Below, piece by piece: positions 1 through 6,320 of a stretch of 8,074 bases of DNA (position 1 is its first letter; each line of letters begins with the position of its first letter). The position numbers and the translations under genes are program-made. Location: NCBI GenBank assembly GCA_046262435.1, contig JBHEMT010000101.1, forward strand, positions 1 to 8,074. The letters run 5' to 3'. The notes under the pieces were generated by a model. It was not told the DNA's origin. It was given only the letters and a program-made list of their open reading frames with translations, and made no database searches. This stretch comes from JBHEMT01 sp046262435 (lineage in GTDB: Bacteria > Chloroflexota > Dormibacteria > Aeolococcales > Aeolococcaceae).

Positions 1-103
1 CAAGGTCGACGTCGAGGTTCCCGCGCCCTCCGCGGGCACCCTGAGCGAAATCGTCGCCGCCGAGGGCGACACGGTGGCGGTCGGCGCCACCCTCGCCAGG
101 ATC
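1..103 (+). other. C-terminal part of a lipoyl domain (within the E2-E1 fusion)
   Basis: The first visible codons read K-V-D-V-E-V-P-A-P-S-A-G-T-L, followed by E-G-D-T-V-A-V-G. This is the classic second half of a lipoyl domain, (E-T-D)-K-V-x-x-E-V plus the E-G-D-x-V-x-V-G turn. The window's first base, c, fits the end of a GAC (Asp) codon before the lysine. The lysine at 2-4 should be the lipoylation site that swings between the E1, E2 and E3 active sites. The front half of the domain lies upstream of the window, so I cannot say whether there is one lipoyl domain or several in tandem. Confidence 0.9.
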
Positions 104-3100
104 AGCGAGGGTGCCACCAACGGCGCCAAGCCGGCCGCGCCCGGTGAGAAGAGCCGGGGCGGGGGCGCCCGCGCCACGGCGGCAACGCCGGCGCCGGCGG
201 AGGCGGCGGAACCGGCCCCGGAGGCGGCGGCGACCCCGGGCTCGCCTCCCCAGGCCGACCCGGCGCCGGCGGGCGCGACGTACTCCAACACCGCGGGGGC
301 CGAGGCTGAGACCGGTGAGGCGGTCACTGCAGTTGCCGGTGAGGCTCCGTCTCCTCCCGATCACGTCTCGCCCCTGGCTCGCCGTGCGGCAGCCCTGAAG
401 GGAATCGACCCCGAAACCCTCCGCGGCATGGGGCCGGGTGGCCGGGTGCGGAGCGCCGACGTGGCGGCTGCCACCGCAACGTCTCCAGATCACAACGGGC
501 TCGGGGCGGGTCCCTCGCGTCAAACCACCCCGGAGGAGGGTGAGGTCACACCGCTGCGCGGGCCGGCGGCTGTCCTCGCCGGTTTCATGGAGGCCAGCCG
601 GGAGATCCCCACGGCCACCTCGTTCCGGAGCATCTCGGTGGCCGTGCTCGACGGCCGCCGCCGCGAGCTCAACGCCGCCTTGGCCTCCGCGGGACGCGAC
701 GCGAAGGTGTCATTCACCCATCTGATCGGCTATGCGGTTGCCCAGGCGGCGCTGGCCGTTCCGGCCCTGTCCGCCCACTTCGCGCGGAGTGCTGAGGGTG
801 GACCGACCAAGGTGCAGCCCGGTGTCCACCTGGGGATCGCGGTGGACAGCCGGCGCAGGGACGGCTCGCGATTCCTGGTCGTCCCGGTGATCCGCGACGC
901 CGCCTCGCGCGACTTCCGCGGCTTCCGGGAGGAGTACGAGCGGCTGATCGCCAAGGCGCGAAACAACGCCCTCTCCCCCGACGAGATGAAGGGCGCGAGC
1001 ATGACCCTGACCAACCCCGGAGGCATCGGGACCGTCGCCTCTGTCCCCCGGCTGATGCCCGGACAGGGATCGATCATTGCGCTGGGCGCGATCGGCAGCC
1101 CACCCGGCTTCGACAGGGTCCCAGCGGCAACCCTTGGCCAGCTTGGGGTGGGCAAGGTCATGACCATGACCTCGACGTACGACCATCGGGTGATCCAGGG
1201 TGCGGAATCGGGCGAGTTCCTCGGCCGGGTGGAGGCGCTGCTGGGCGGCGAGGACGGCTTCTGGGGCCAGGTGTTCAGCTCGCTCGGCCTGCCCGTGCCC
1301 ACCGGCACGCCGGCTCCCACCCCGGGCCCGCTGTCCGTGGCGACGGCCAACGGCGGAGGCCAGGGCACCGGTGCAGTGGAGCCGCCCTCCCATGAGCTGC
1401 TTGCCGCGGTCAGCGCGGGCATGTCCCTGGTCAAGGCTCATCGAACCCACGGTCATCTCGGCGCCCACCTCGACCCCCTGGGCAGCGAGCCGGTTGGCGA
1501 CCCGGCGATGGATCCCGCCACCGTGCACCTCACCCCTGACCTGATGGAACGAGTGCCCGCCGACGTGCTGCGCACCTACGTGCCCGGGGGCAACCTCGCC
1601 GAGATCCTGCCGAACCTGCGCCGAACGTACTGCGGTGCCATCGCGTTCGAGATCGAACACATCTCCAGCCATGAGCAGCGGGTGTGGCTGCGCGAGCACA
1701 TCGAGTCGGGGGCCTACCGGGTGCAGTTCCCCCCTGCGAAGAAGCTGCAGCTGCTCCGCCGGCTCTCCAAGGTGGACGCCATGGAGCGATACCTGCGCAA
1801 GGCGTTCCTGGGGAAGAAGACCTTTTCAATCGAGGGCGTCGACGCCATGGTGCCGATGATCGAGGAGTTGCTCAACCACGTGGCCGAGGACGGCGTCGGC
1901 GAGGTGGTGGTGGGCATGTCACACCGCGGCCGGCTGGCGACGATTGCGCATGCCGCCAACCGTCCCTACGAGACCATCCTCCAGGCCTTCGAGCAGGGCG
2001 AGCAGCGGCGCGCCCTCGGCGGAGCCGCCTCCGACCCGACCGGCGACGTCAAGTACCACCTCGGCACCACCGGCACCTACCTCACCGAGTCAAAGCGACC
2101 GATCACCGTGCGGGTGCTGCCCAACCCGAGCCATCTCGAGGCGGTCGACCCGGTGGTCGAGGGCTGGACCCGCGCCGAGCAGACCCGGCGCGGCTCGAGC
2201 ACCCTGCACCTGGACCCCACCGCCGCATTGCCACTCCTGATCCACGGCGACGCCGCCTTCGCCGGACAGGGGGTGGTCACCGAGACGCTGAACCTGCAGT
2301 CACTTCCCGGCTACACCACCGGCGGAACCATTCACATCATCGCCAACAACCAGATCGGCTTCACCACTGAGCCGAGCGAGGGCCGCAGCACCCGCTACTC
2401 GAGTGACCCGGCCAAGGGGTACGACGCCCCGATCATCCACTGCAACGCTGACGACATCGAGGCCTGCATTCAGGCGATGCGCCTGGCCTACGACTACCGG
2501 CGCACCTACCACCGGGACGTGGTCATCGACCTGATCGGCTACCGGCGCTTTGGCCACAACGAGGCCGACGAACCCAACTACACCCAGCCGGGGATGTACC
2601 AGAAGATCAAGAACCATCCGACCGTGCGCGAGCTCTTCGCTGCCCAGCTGATCGGCGAGGGACTGCTCACCTCCGCCGAGGCAGAGGAGATGTCGGAGAA
2701 GTACATCGAACGGGTGCGCGAGGCGCATCAGCGGGTCAAGCAGACGCTGGCCTCGGTGAACACCGAGACCGAGCCGGTGACCACCAGCTCGAGCAACCAG
2801 ACGGTGGACGAGCAGGTCAGGACCGCGGTCAACGCTGACACCCTGAGCACCCTCAACGAGCAACTGATCCGGGTGCCGGAGGGGTTCACCATGAGCCCCA
2901 AGCTGCGCAAGCAACTCGACCGGCGGCCCGCCGCCCTCACCGGCGGGGCGATCGACTGGAGCACGGCCGAGGCGCTCGCCTTCGGCTCACTCCTGCTCCA
3001 GGGGCGTCCGATCCGGATGACCGGCCAGGACACCGAGCGCGGGACCTTCAGCCAGCGGCACCTGGTGTTCCACGACGCGGACAACGGCTCTGAGTGGACG

Positions 3101-4075
3101 CCGATGCTGCACCTGGTCGGCGCCAGCGCCACCTTCGAGCTGCACAACAGCCCGCTGAGCGAGTACGCCGCGCTCGGCTTCGAGTATGGGTACAGCGCCG
3201 CAACCCCGGAGACCCTGGTCATCTGGGAGGCGCAGTTCGGCGACTTCGTCAACAACGCGCAGGGCGTGGTCGACCAGTTCATCAGCAGCGGCAACGCCAA
3301 GTGGGGTCAGACATCGCGGCTGACCCTGCTCCTCCCGCATGGGTATGAGGGCATGGGCCCGGAGCACAGCAGCTCGCGCCTGGAGCGCTTCCTCCAGCTC
3401 AGCGCCCACGGCAACATGCGGGTGGTCTATCCCTCCACCCCGGCGCAGTACTTCCACCTGCTGCGCATGCAGGCGCTATCGGAGCGGGCGCGGCCATTGA
3501 TCGCGCTGACCCCCAAGTCGCTGCTCCGCCAGCAGGCTGCCGCGGCCACCCTGGAGGACCTCAGCACCGGCCACTTCCAGCGGGTGCTCGATGATCCCTC
3601 CACCCAGGAGGAGCGGGAGCGGATCCATACCCTGCTGCTCTGCACTGGGAAGATCTACTGGGACATGGCCCTGCATCCATTGCGTGCTGAGGTCAACGAC
3701 CTCGCCATCGCCCGCATCGAACAGCTCGACCCCCTGCCCATCGAGGATGTGCTCGAGCTGATCCACGGGTACCCTCGCCTCGAGCAGGTGCTCTGGGTCC
3801 AGGAGGAGCCCTCGAACATGGGCGCCTGGCCGCACCTGGCTCGCCCGATCGGCAAGCGGCGCCCCTACGAGATCCGCTGGGACTACGTCGGCCGGCCGCG
3901 CCGCGCCTCGCCGAGCGAGGGGTTCAACGGCGCCCATCTGCTGGAGCAGGAGCGGGTGGTGACCACCGCCCTGACCATGTCCCGCGAGGGCCAGGAGCGG
4001 GCTCTGCGCGGCTCGGACGGCGCTGGGGCAACTCCGGAGCCGGCGCTCGCCCAGAAGGGCCCGGCCAGGGCATGA
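1..4075 (+). CDS. kgd: Multifunctional 2-oxoglutarate dehydrogenase: fused lipoyl-PSBD-E2-E1 protein (Kgd/OdhA type), 5' partial
   Basis: This enzyme decarboxylates 2-oxoglutarate on thiamine diphosphate (ThDP) and passes the succinyl group through lipoyl-lysine to CoA in the TCA cycle (cytosolic). The frame is open from base 2; GTG at 74 is internal, since lipoyl-domain sequence precedes it. Counting the first full codon as residue 1 (1357 residues visible): end of a lipoyl domain 1-34, with the lipoyl-lysine at residue 1 in K-V-D-V-E-V-P; Ala/Pro linker 35-119; PSBD about 122-156 (SP..R, GPGGRV, DV); E2 acyltransferase 182-426 with SFTHLIG, SVPRLMPGQG and TYDHRVIQG (His395); Pro/Gly linker 427-464; E1 465-1324 with HRGR (641), ThDP motif GDAAFAGQG (749) to NNQ (782), GHNEADEP (851), SPLSEYA, EAQFGDF and WVQEEPSNMGAWP; extra tail 1325-1357. 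E2 and E1 closely resemble mycobacterial Kgd as I remember it. About 40 N-terminal residues are missing, so the whole protein should be near 1400, against roughly 1220-1260 for Kgd/OdhA. The function is near certain; the complete lipoyl/PSBD front end is the unusual part. Confidence 0.96.
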   Translation, partial: KVDVEVPAPSAGTLSEIVAAEGDTVAVGATLARISEGATNGAKPAAPGEKSRGGGARATAATPAPAEAAEPAPEAAATPGSPPQADPAPAGATYSNTAGAEAETGEAVTAVAGEAPSPPDHVSPLARRAAALKGIDPETLRGMGPGGRVRSADVAAATATSPDHNGLGAGPSRQTTPEEGEVTPLRGPAAVLAGFMEASREIPTATSFRSISVAVLDGRRRELNAALASAGRDAKVSFTHLIGYAVAQAALAVPALSAHFARSAEGGPTKVQPGVHLGIAVDSRRRDGSRFLVVPVIRDAASRDFRGFREEYERLIAKARNNALSPDEMKGASMTLTNPGGIGTVASVPRLMPGQGSIIALGAIGSPPGFDRVPAATLGQLGVGKVMTMTSTYDHRVIQGAESGEFLGRVEALLGGEDGFWGQVFSSLGLPVPTGTPAPTPGPLSVATANGGGQGTGAVEPPSHELLAAVSAGMSLVKAHRTHGHLGAHLDPLGSEPVGDPAMDPATVHLTPDLMERVPADVLRTYVPGGNLAEILPNLRRTYCGAIAFEIEHISSHEQRVWLREHIESGAYRVQFPPAKKLQLLRRLSKVDAMERYLRKAFLGKKTFSIEGVDAMVPMIEELLNHVAEDGVGEVVVGMSHRGRLATIAHAANRPYETILQAFEQGEQRRALGGAASDPTGDVKYHLGTTGTYLTESKRPITVRVLPNPSHLEAVDPVVEGWTRAEQTRRGSSTLHLDPTAALPLLIHGDAAFAGQGVVTETLNLQSLPGYTTGGTIHIIANNQIGFTTEPSEGRSTRYSSDPAKGYDAPIIHCNADDIEACIQAMRLAYDYRRTYHRDVVIDLIGYRRFGHNEADEPNYTQPGMYQKIKNHPTVRELFAAQLIGEGLLTSAEAEEMSEKYIERVREAHQRVKQTLASVNTETEPVTTSSSNQTVDEQVRTAVNADTLSTLNEQLIRVPEGFTMSPKLRKQLDRRPAALTGGAIDWSTAEALAFGSLLLQGRPIRMTGQDTERGTFSQRHLVFHDADNGSEWTPMLHLVGASATFELHNSPLSEYAALGFEYGYSAATPETLVIWEAQFGDFVNNAQGVVDQFISSGNAKWGQTSRLTLLLPHGYEGMGPEHSSSRLERFLQLSAHGNMRVVYPSTPAQYFHLLRMQALSERARPLIALTPKSLLRQQAAAATLEDLSTGHFQRVLDDPSTQEERERIHTLLLCTGKIYWDMALHPLRAEVNDLAIARIEQLDPLPIEDVLELIHGYPRLEQVLWVQEEPSNMGAWPHLARPIGKRRPYEIRWDYVGRPRRASPSEGFNGAHLLEQERVVTTALTMSREGQERALRGSDGAGATPEPALAQKGPARA
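104..358 (+). other. Low-complexity Ala/Pro/Gly linker segment
   Basis: About 85 residues rich in Ala, Pro, Gly, Glu and Thr join the lipoyl domain to the PSBD. The DNA is a GC-only-biased stretch with many GGCGGC and GCCGGC units, densest around 170-275. Such linkers in E2 proteins act as flexible arms that let the lipoyl domain move between active sites. The same composition opens long false frames on other strands and frames here. No regular tandem period is obvious by eye. Confidence 0.8.
365..469 (+). other. Peripheral subunit-binding domain (E3-binding) in the fusion
   Basis: The encoded segment has the full PSBD signature: V-S-P-L-A-R-R, then a helix, G-I-D, G-x-G-P-G-G-R-V and a closing x-x-x-D-V helix. 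In free E2 proteins this roughly 35-residue domain binds E1 and/or E3. Here E1 is already covalently attached, so the likely partner is the dihydrolipoamide dehydrogenase encoded by the next gene (inference). Kgd/OdhA of Mycobacterium and Corynebacterium lack this domain. Confidence 0.9.
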
Positions 4076-5445
4076 GCGGGCCCCGGGTCGTGGTGCTGGG
4101 CGGCGGCCCGGCAGGAGATGTCGCCGCGCTGCGCGCCGCCCAGCTGGGCGCCGAGGTCACCCTGATCGAGCGCGCCGAGCTTGGCGGCACCTGCCTCAAC
4201 TGGGGCTGCATCCCCACCAAGTCACTGCTCGCCGGCGCCGACCTGCTGCGCAAGATCCGGATGGCCGAACAGTTCGGCATCAACGTGGGCGAGGTCTCCA
4301 TCGACTTTCCCCGGATGATGGAGCGCAAGGAAGAGGTTGTTCTCAAGATGCGCTCCGGCGTCGAGGCCGCCTGCAAGCGGAAGCAGGTCACCGTCGTGCA
4401 TGAACAGGGCGTGGTCGACGGCGAGGGCGTGGTCGCCGGTGGCACCCGGTATGAGTACGACCAGCTGATCCTCTGCACCGGAACCGAGCCTTCCGGGCTG
4501 CCGGGCATCAACATGGACCACCCCGCGGTGGTCACCAGTAACGGCGTGCTGCGCCTGGAGAAGCTGCCCCAACGCCTGCTGGTGATCGGTGGCGGCGTGA
4601 TCGGCTGCGAGTTCGCCTCCCTCTTCGCGCCGTTGGGCAGCGAGATCACCGTGGTGGAGCTGCTCCCCCAGATTCTTGCGGGCGTGGACACGCGGGTGGT
4701 GGCCCAGTTCCGCAAGCTGATGGAGAAGCAGGGGATTCGCTTCCTGACCGGACGGAAGCTGGCCGAGGTGAGCCGGTACGACAGCGACTCACTGGTCGCC
4801 AAGCTCGACGACGGGACCGAGGTCGAGGCCGATCGGATGCTGGTCTCGATTGGACGGCGGCCGCAGACGCGGGGGATCGGCCTCGAGGATGCCGGGGTCC
4901 GGGTCACCGACCGTGACTTCATCGAGGTGGACGAGAAGCTGCAGACCGCCAACCCCAAGATCTGGGCTGCGGGCGACTGCATCGGGGGCCAGCAGCTGGC
5001 CCACCTCGCCAGCAAAGAGGCAGAGCGGGCTGTCGAGAACGCTCTCGGCCATCACCTCCGCGCCATGGACCGCACCGTGGTGCCCTCCTGCATCTACACC
5101 CATCCGGAAATTGCCATGGTCGGCTACAACACGGACACCGCCAAGGCGGCTGGAATCGAGGTCAAGACCGGCCAGGCCCGCTTTCTGGGCAATGGCAAGG
5201 CCCTCGGTGAGGGCGATGCCGACGGCCTCGCCCAGCTCTATGCCGAGCGGGACACCGACATCCTGGTGGGGGCGACGATCATGGGCGCCCACGCGGTGGA
5301 GATCATCCACGAGATCGGGGTGGCGATCAGCGACGGGCTCACCATGGCCGAGCTCGGCGACATCATCCATGCGCACCCGACCGTGTCGGAGATGGTCATG
5401 GATGCCGCCGAGCAGGGTGAGGGAGTGGCCCCCTACCTCAGCTGA
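4072..5445 (+). CDS. lpdA: Dihydrolipoamide dehydrogenase (E3), 457 aa
   Basis: This FAD flavoprotein reoxidises dihydrolipoyl groups on 2-oxo acid dehydrogenases and reduces NAD+. The visible motifs are: N-terminal FAD dinucleotide fold with GGGPAG (10-15); redox disulfide in GGTCLNWGCIPTKS (Cys41, Cys46); NAD fold GGGVIG (173-178); second FAD motif AAGDCIGG (299-306); and the dimerisation domain with the catalytic His-Glu pair in HPTVSE (His435, Glu440). All catalytic residues are present and the length is normal for the family (about 460-475). The ATG overlaps the stop of the E1/E2 fusion as ATGA, so translation is probably coupled. A purine-rich stretch, agaaggg at 4053-4059, may help as ribosome site. 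Position next to kgd suggests it is the E3 of this complex, though it may also serve pyruvate dehydrogenase or glycine cleavage. The family call is certain; the exact complex is inferred. Confidence 0.96.
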   Translation: MSGPRVVVLGGGPAGDVAALRAAQLGAEVTLIERAELGGTCLNWGCIPTKSLLAGADLLRKIRMAEQFGINVGEVSIDFPRMMERKEEVVLKMRSGVEAACKRKQVTVVHEQGVVDGEGVVAGGTRYEYDQLILCTGTEPSGLPGINMDHPAVVTSNGVLRLEKLPQRLLVIGGGVIGCEFASLFAPLGSEITVVELLPQILAGVDTRVVAQFRKLMEKQGIRFLTGRKLAEVSRYDSDSLVAKLDDGTEVEADRMLVSIGRRPQTRGIGLEDAGVRVTDRDFIEVDEKLQTANPKIWAAGDCIGGQQLAHLASKEAERAVENALGHHLRAMDRTVVPSCIYTHPEIAMVGYNTDTAKAAGIEVKTGQARFLGNGKALGEGDADGLAQLYAERDTDILVGATIMGAHAVEIIHEIGVAISDGLTMAELGDIIHAHPTVSEMVMDAAEQGEGVAPYLS

Positions 5446-5464
5446 ACGGTGGCGAGGGAGAGCG

Positions 5465-5483
5465 GCTCGGGCGTGCCCGGAGC
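5465..5483. terminator. Possible bidirectional hairpin between convergent lpd and SDR genes
   Basis: In the 52-bp gap between the two convergent stops, GCTCGGG and CCC-G-GAGC can pair as a 7-bp GC stem with one bulged G and a CGTG loop. There is no T-run on either side, so it is not a textbook intrinsic terminator. The placement between facing genes is what makes it plausible. Confidence 0.3.
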
Positions 5484-5497
5484 AGCAGACGGCCGCG

Positions 5498-6268
5498 TCA
5501 GTGCGCCAGCCAGCCGGCGTCCATGGTGAGCGCGGTACCGGTCATCGACCACGACCGCTCCCCGCAGAGGAAGAGCACCGCCCGGGCCACCTCGTCCGGC
5601 TCGATCAGGCGGCGCACCGCGTTGCTGGTCAGCAGCACCTTGTCCAGAACGTCGTCCTCGTGGATTTTGTGGGCCCGGGCCTGGTCTGCGATCTGCTGCT
5701 CGACCAGAGGCGTGCGCACGTAGGCGGGGCACACGGCGTTGCAGGTGATGTCCCCGCCGCGGCTCGCCGCCTCAAGCGCCACCGTCTTGGTCAGTCCGAG
5801 CAGGCCGTGCTTGGCACTGACGTATGCCGACTTGTAGGGTGAGGCGACCAGGCCGTGGACCGAGGCGACGTTGACAATCCGGCCCCGGCCGCGCTCGTAC
5901 ATGCCCGGGACCAAAGCCCTGATCAACAGGAACGGCGCGGTGAGCATCACCGCCAGAAGCAGGTCCCAGCGGTCGGGTTCGAAATCCTCCACCGGGCTGA
6001 CATGTTGCAGGCCTGCGTTGTTGACCAGGATGTCGACCGGCCCCGCTGCGGCGGCGAGGTCGAGCACACCCTGGCGCGTGGCGAGGTCGGCCACCAGAAT
6101 GCGGACCCCGGGAATTCCCGCGGTGGCCCGCTCCAGGATGGCGCCATCCCGGTCGCTGGCGATCACCCCGGCCCCCTGCTCCGCGAGCGCCCGCGCCGTG
6201 ACCAGACCAATGCCGGATGCGGCTCCGGTGACCAGCGCGGTGCGACCGGCAAACTCGAGCTCTGGCAT
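5498..6268 (-). CDS. bdhA: D-3-hydroxybutyrate dehydrogenase, SDR family, 256 aa
   Basis: This is a classical short-chain dehydrogenase predicted to interconvert 3-hydroxybutyrate and acetoacetate with NAD(H), in ketone-body or polyhydroxybutyrate turnover. Visible motifs are the cofactor loop TGAASGIG (14-21), NNAG (83-86), Ser136 in ASVHG, and Tyr149-x3-Lys153. The 3-hydroxybutyrate signature is strong: LQHV after NNAG, SVHGLVAS, KSAYVSAKHG, CPAYVRTPLV and a C-terminal DAGW. Residues known to hold the substrate carboxylate in Pseudomonas HBDH appear to have counterparts here (Gln88, His138, Lys146, Gln191, Trp253). One oddity is that the usual catalytic-tetrad Asn (INL in Pseudomonas) is Met108 in VMLTAPF. 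I chose ATG at 6268 over the in-frame TTG at 6277 because a -10-like hexamer covers the TTG and alignment to the family begins near the ATG. The gene converges on lpd and diverges from the MOSC gene. Other SDR substrates cannot be excluded. Confidence 0.88.
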   Translation of the reverse strand: MPELEFAGRTALVTGAASGIGLVTARALAEQGAGVIASDRDGAILERATAGIPGVRILVADLATRQGVLDLAAAAGPVDILVNNAGLQHVSPVEDFEPDRWDLLLAVMLTAPFLLIRALVPGMYERGRGRIVNVASVHGLVASPYKSAYVSAKHGLLGLTKTVALEAASRGGDITCNAVCPAYVRTPLVEQQIADQARAHKIHEDDVLDKVLLTSNAVRRLIEPDEVARAVLFLCGERSWSMTGTALTMDAGWLAH

Positions 6269-6276
6269 GGGGCGCA

Positions 6277-6282
6277 ACTCTA
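6277..6282 (-). promoter_or_regulatory. -10-like hexamer TAGAGT just upstream of the SDR start (possible leaderless promoter)
   Basis: On the minus strand TAGAGT (TANNNT pattern) lies 8 nt before the ATG at 6268, and no convincing Shine-Dalgarno lies between. In Actinobacteria and Deinococcus this spacing marks leaderless mRNAs whose 5' end is the start codon. I see no TTGACA-like -35 element at the expected distance. The evidence is the hexamer and its spacing only. Confidence 0.4.
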
Positions 6283-6294
6283 CTGTGCGTACAG
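6283..6294. promoter_or_regulatory. Short imperfect palindrome CTGTGCGTACAG in the divergent intergenic region
   Basis: CTGT and ACAG arms flank a GCGT core, giving 10 of 12 symmetric positions. It lies centrally in the 52-bp gap between two divergent genes, directly upstream of the -10-like hexamer of the minus-strand gene. That is a reasonable operator position. No regulator gene is next to it, and a 12-bp motif can arise by chance. Confidence 0.25.
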
Positions 6295-6308
6295 AGCGCG
6301 ACAGCGAC

Positions 6309-6314
6309 GATCAT
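6309..6314 (+). promoter_or_regulatory. -10-like hexamer GATCAT upstream of the MOSC gene
   Basis: GATCAT matches TATAAT at four of six positions, including the key A2 and T6, and ends 6 nt before the ATG at 6321. No Shine-Dalgarno is visible between it and the start. It is weaker than the other two cases because the first T is missing. Confidence 0.3.
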
Positions 6315-6320
6315 GCCGGC

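Noticed and set aside
74..76. GTG at 74 as the start of the large fusion gene
   Set aside because: The 24 codons before it, back to the window edge, encode conserved lipoyl-domain sequence in the same frame, so the gene starts upstream of the window.
170..275. GGCGGC/GCCGGC-rich stretch as a tandem repeat or CRISPR-like array
   Set aside because: There is no constant repeat unit or spacer length. It is explained by Ala/Pro/Gly codons of an E2 linker.
1421..1423. Internal ATG that might start a separate E1 protein
   Set aside because: There is no ribosome site before it, and the frame continues unbroken from the E2 core. Fusion of E2 and E1 is the known state of this family.
710..1699. Long minus-strand open frame (329 aa) across the E2/E1 coding region
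   Set aside because: It lies wholly inside the fusion gene, whose frame shows conserved domain motifs throughout. The antisense product is His/Gly/Arg-rich and matches no family I recognise. Long shadow frames are expected at this GC content.
3924..5015. Minus-strand open frame (363 aa) across the end of kgd and most of lpd
   Set aside because: It is Ser/Pro/Thr-rich with no domain pattern, and it is antisense to two well-supported genes.
4850..5842. Plus-strand open frame (330 aa) running from lpd through the convergent gap into the SDR gene
   Set aside because: It is a shifted frame of lpd followed by antisense of the SDR gene. Arg/Ser/Trp-rich composition and the absence of motifs mark it as a shadow.
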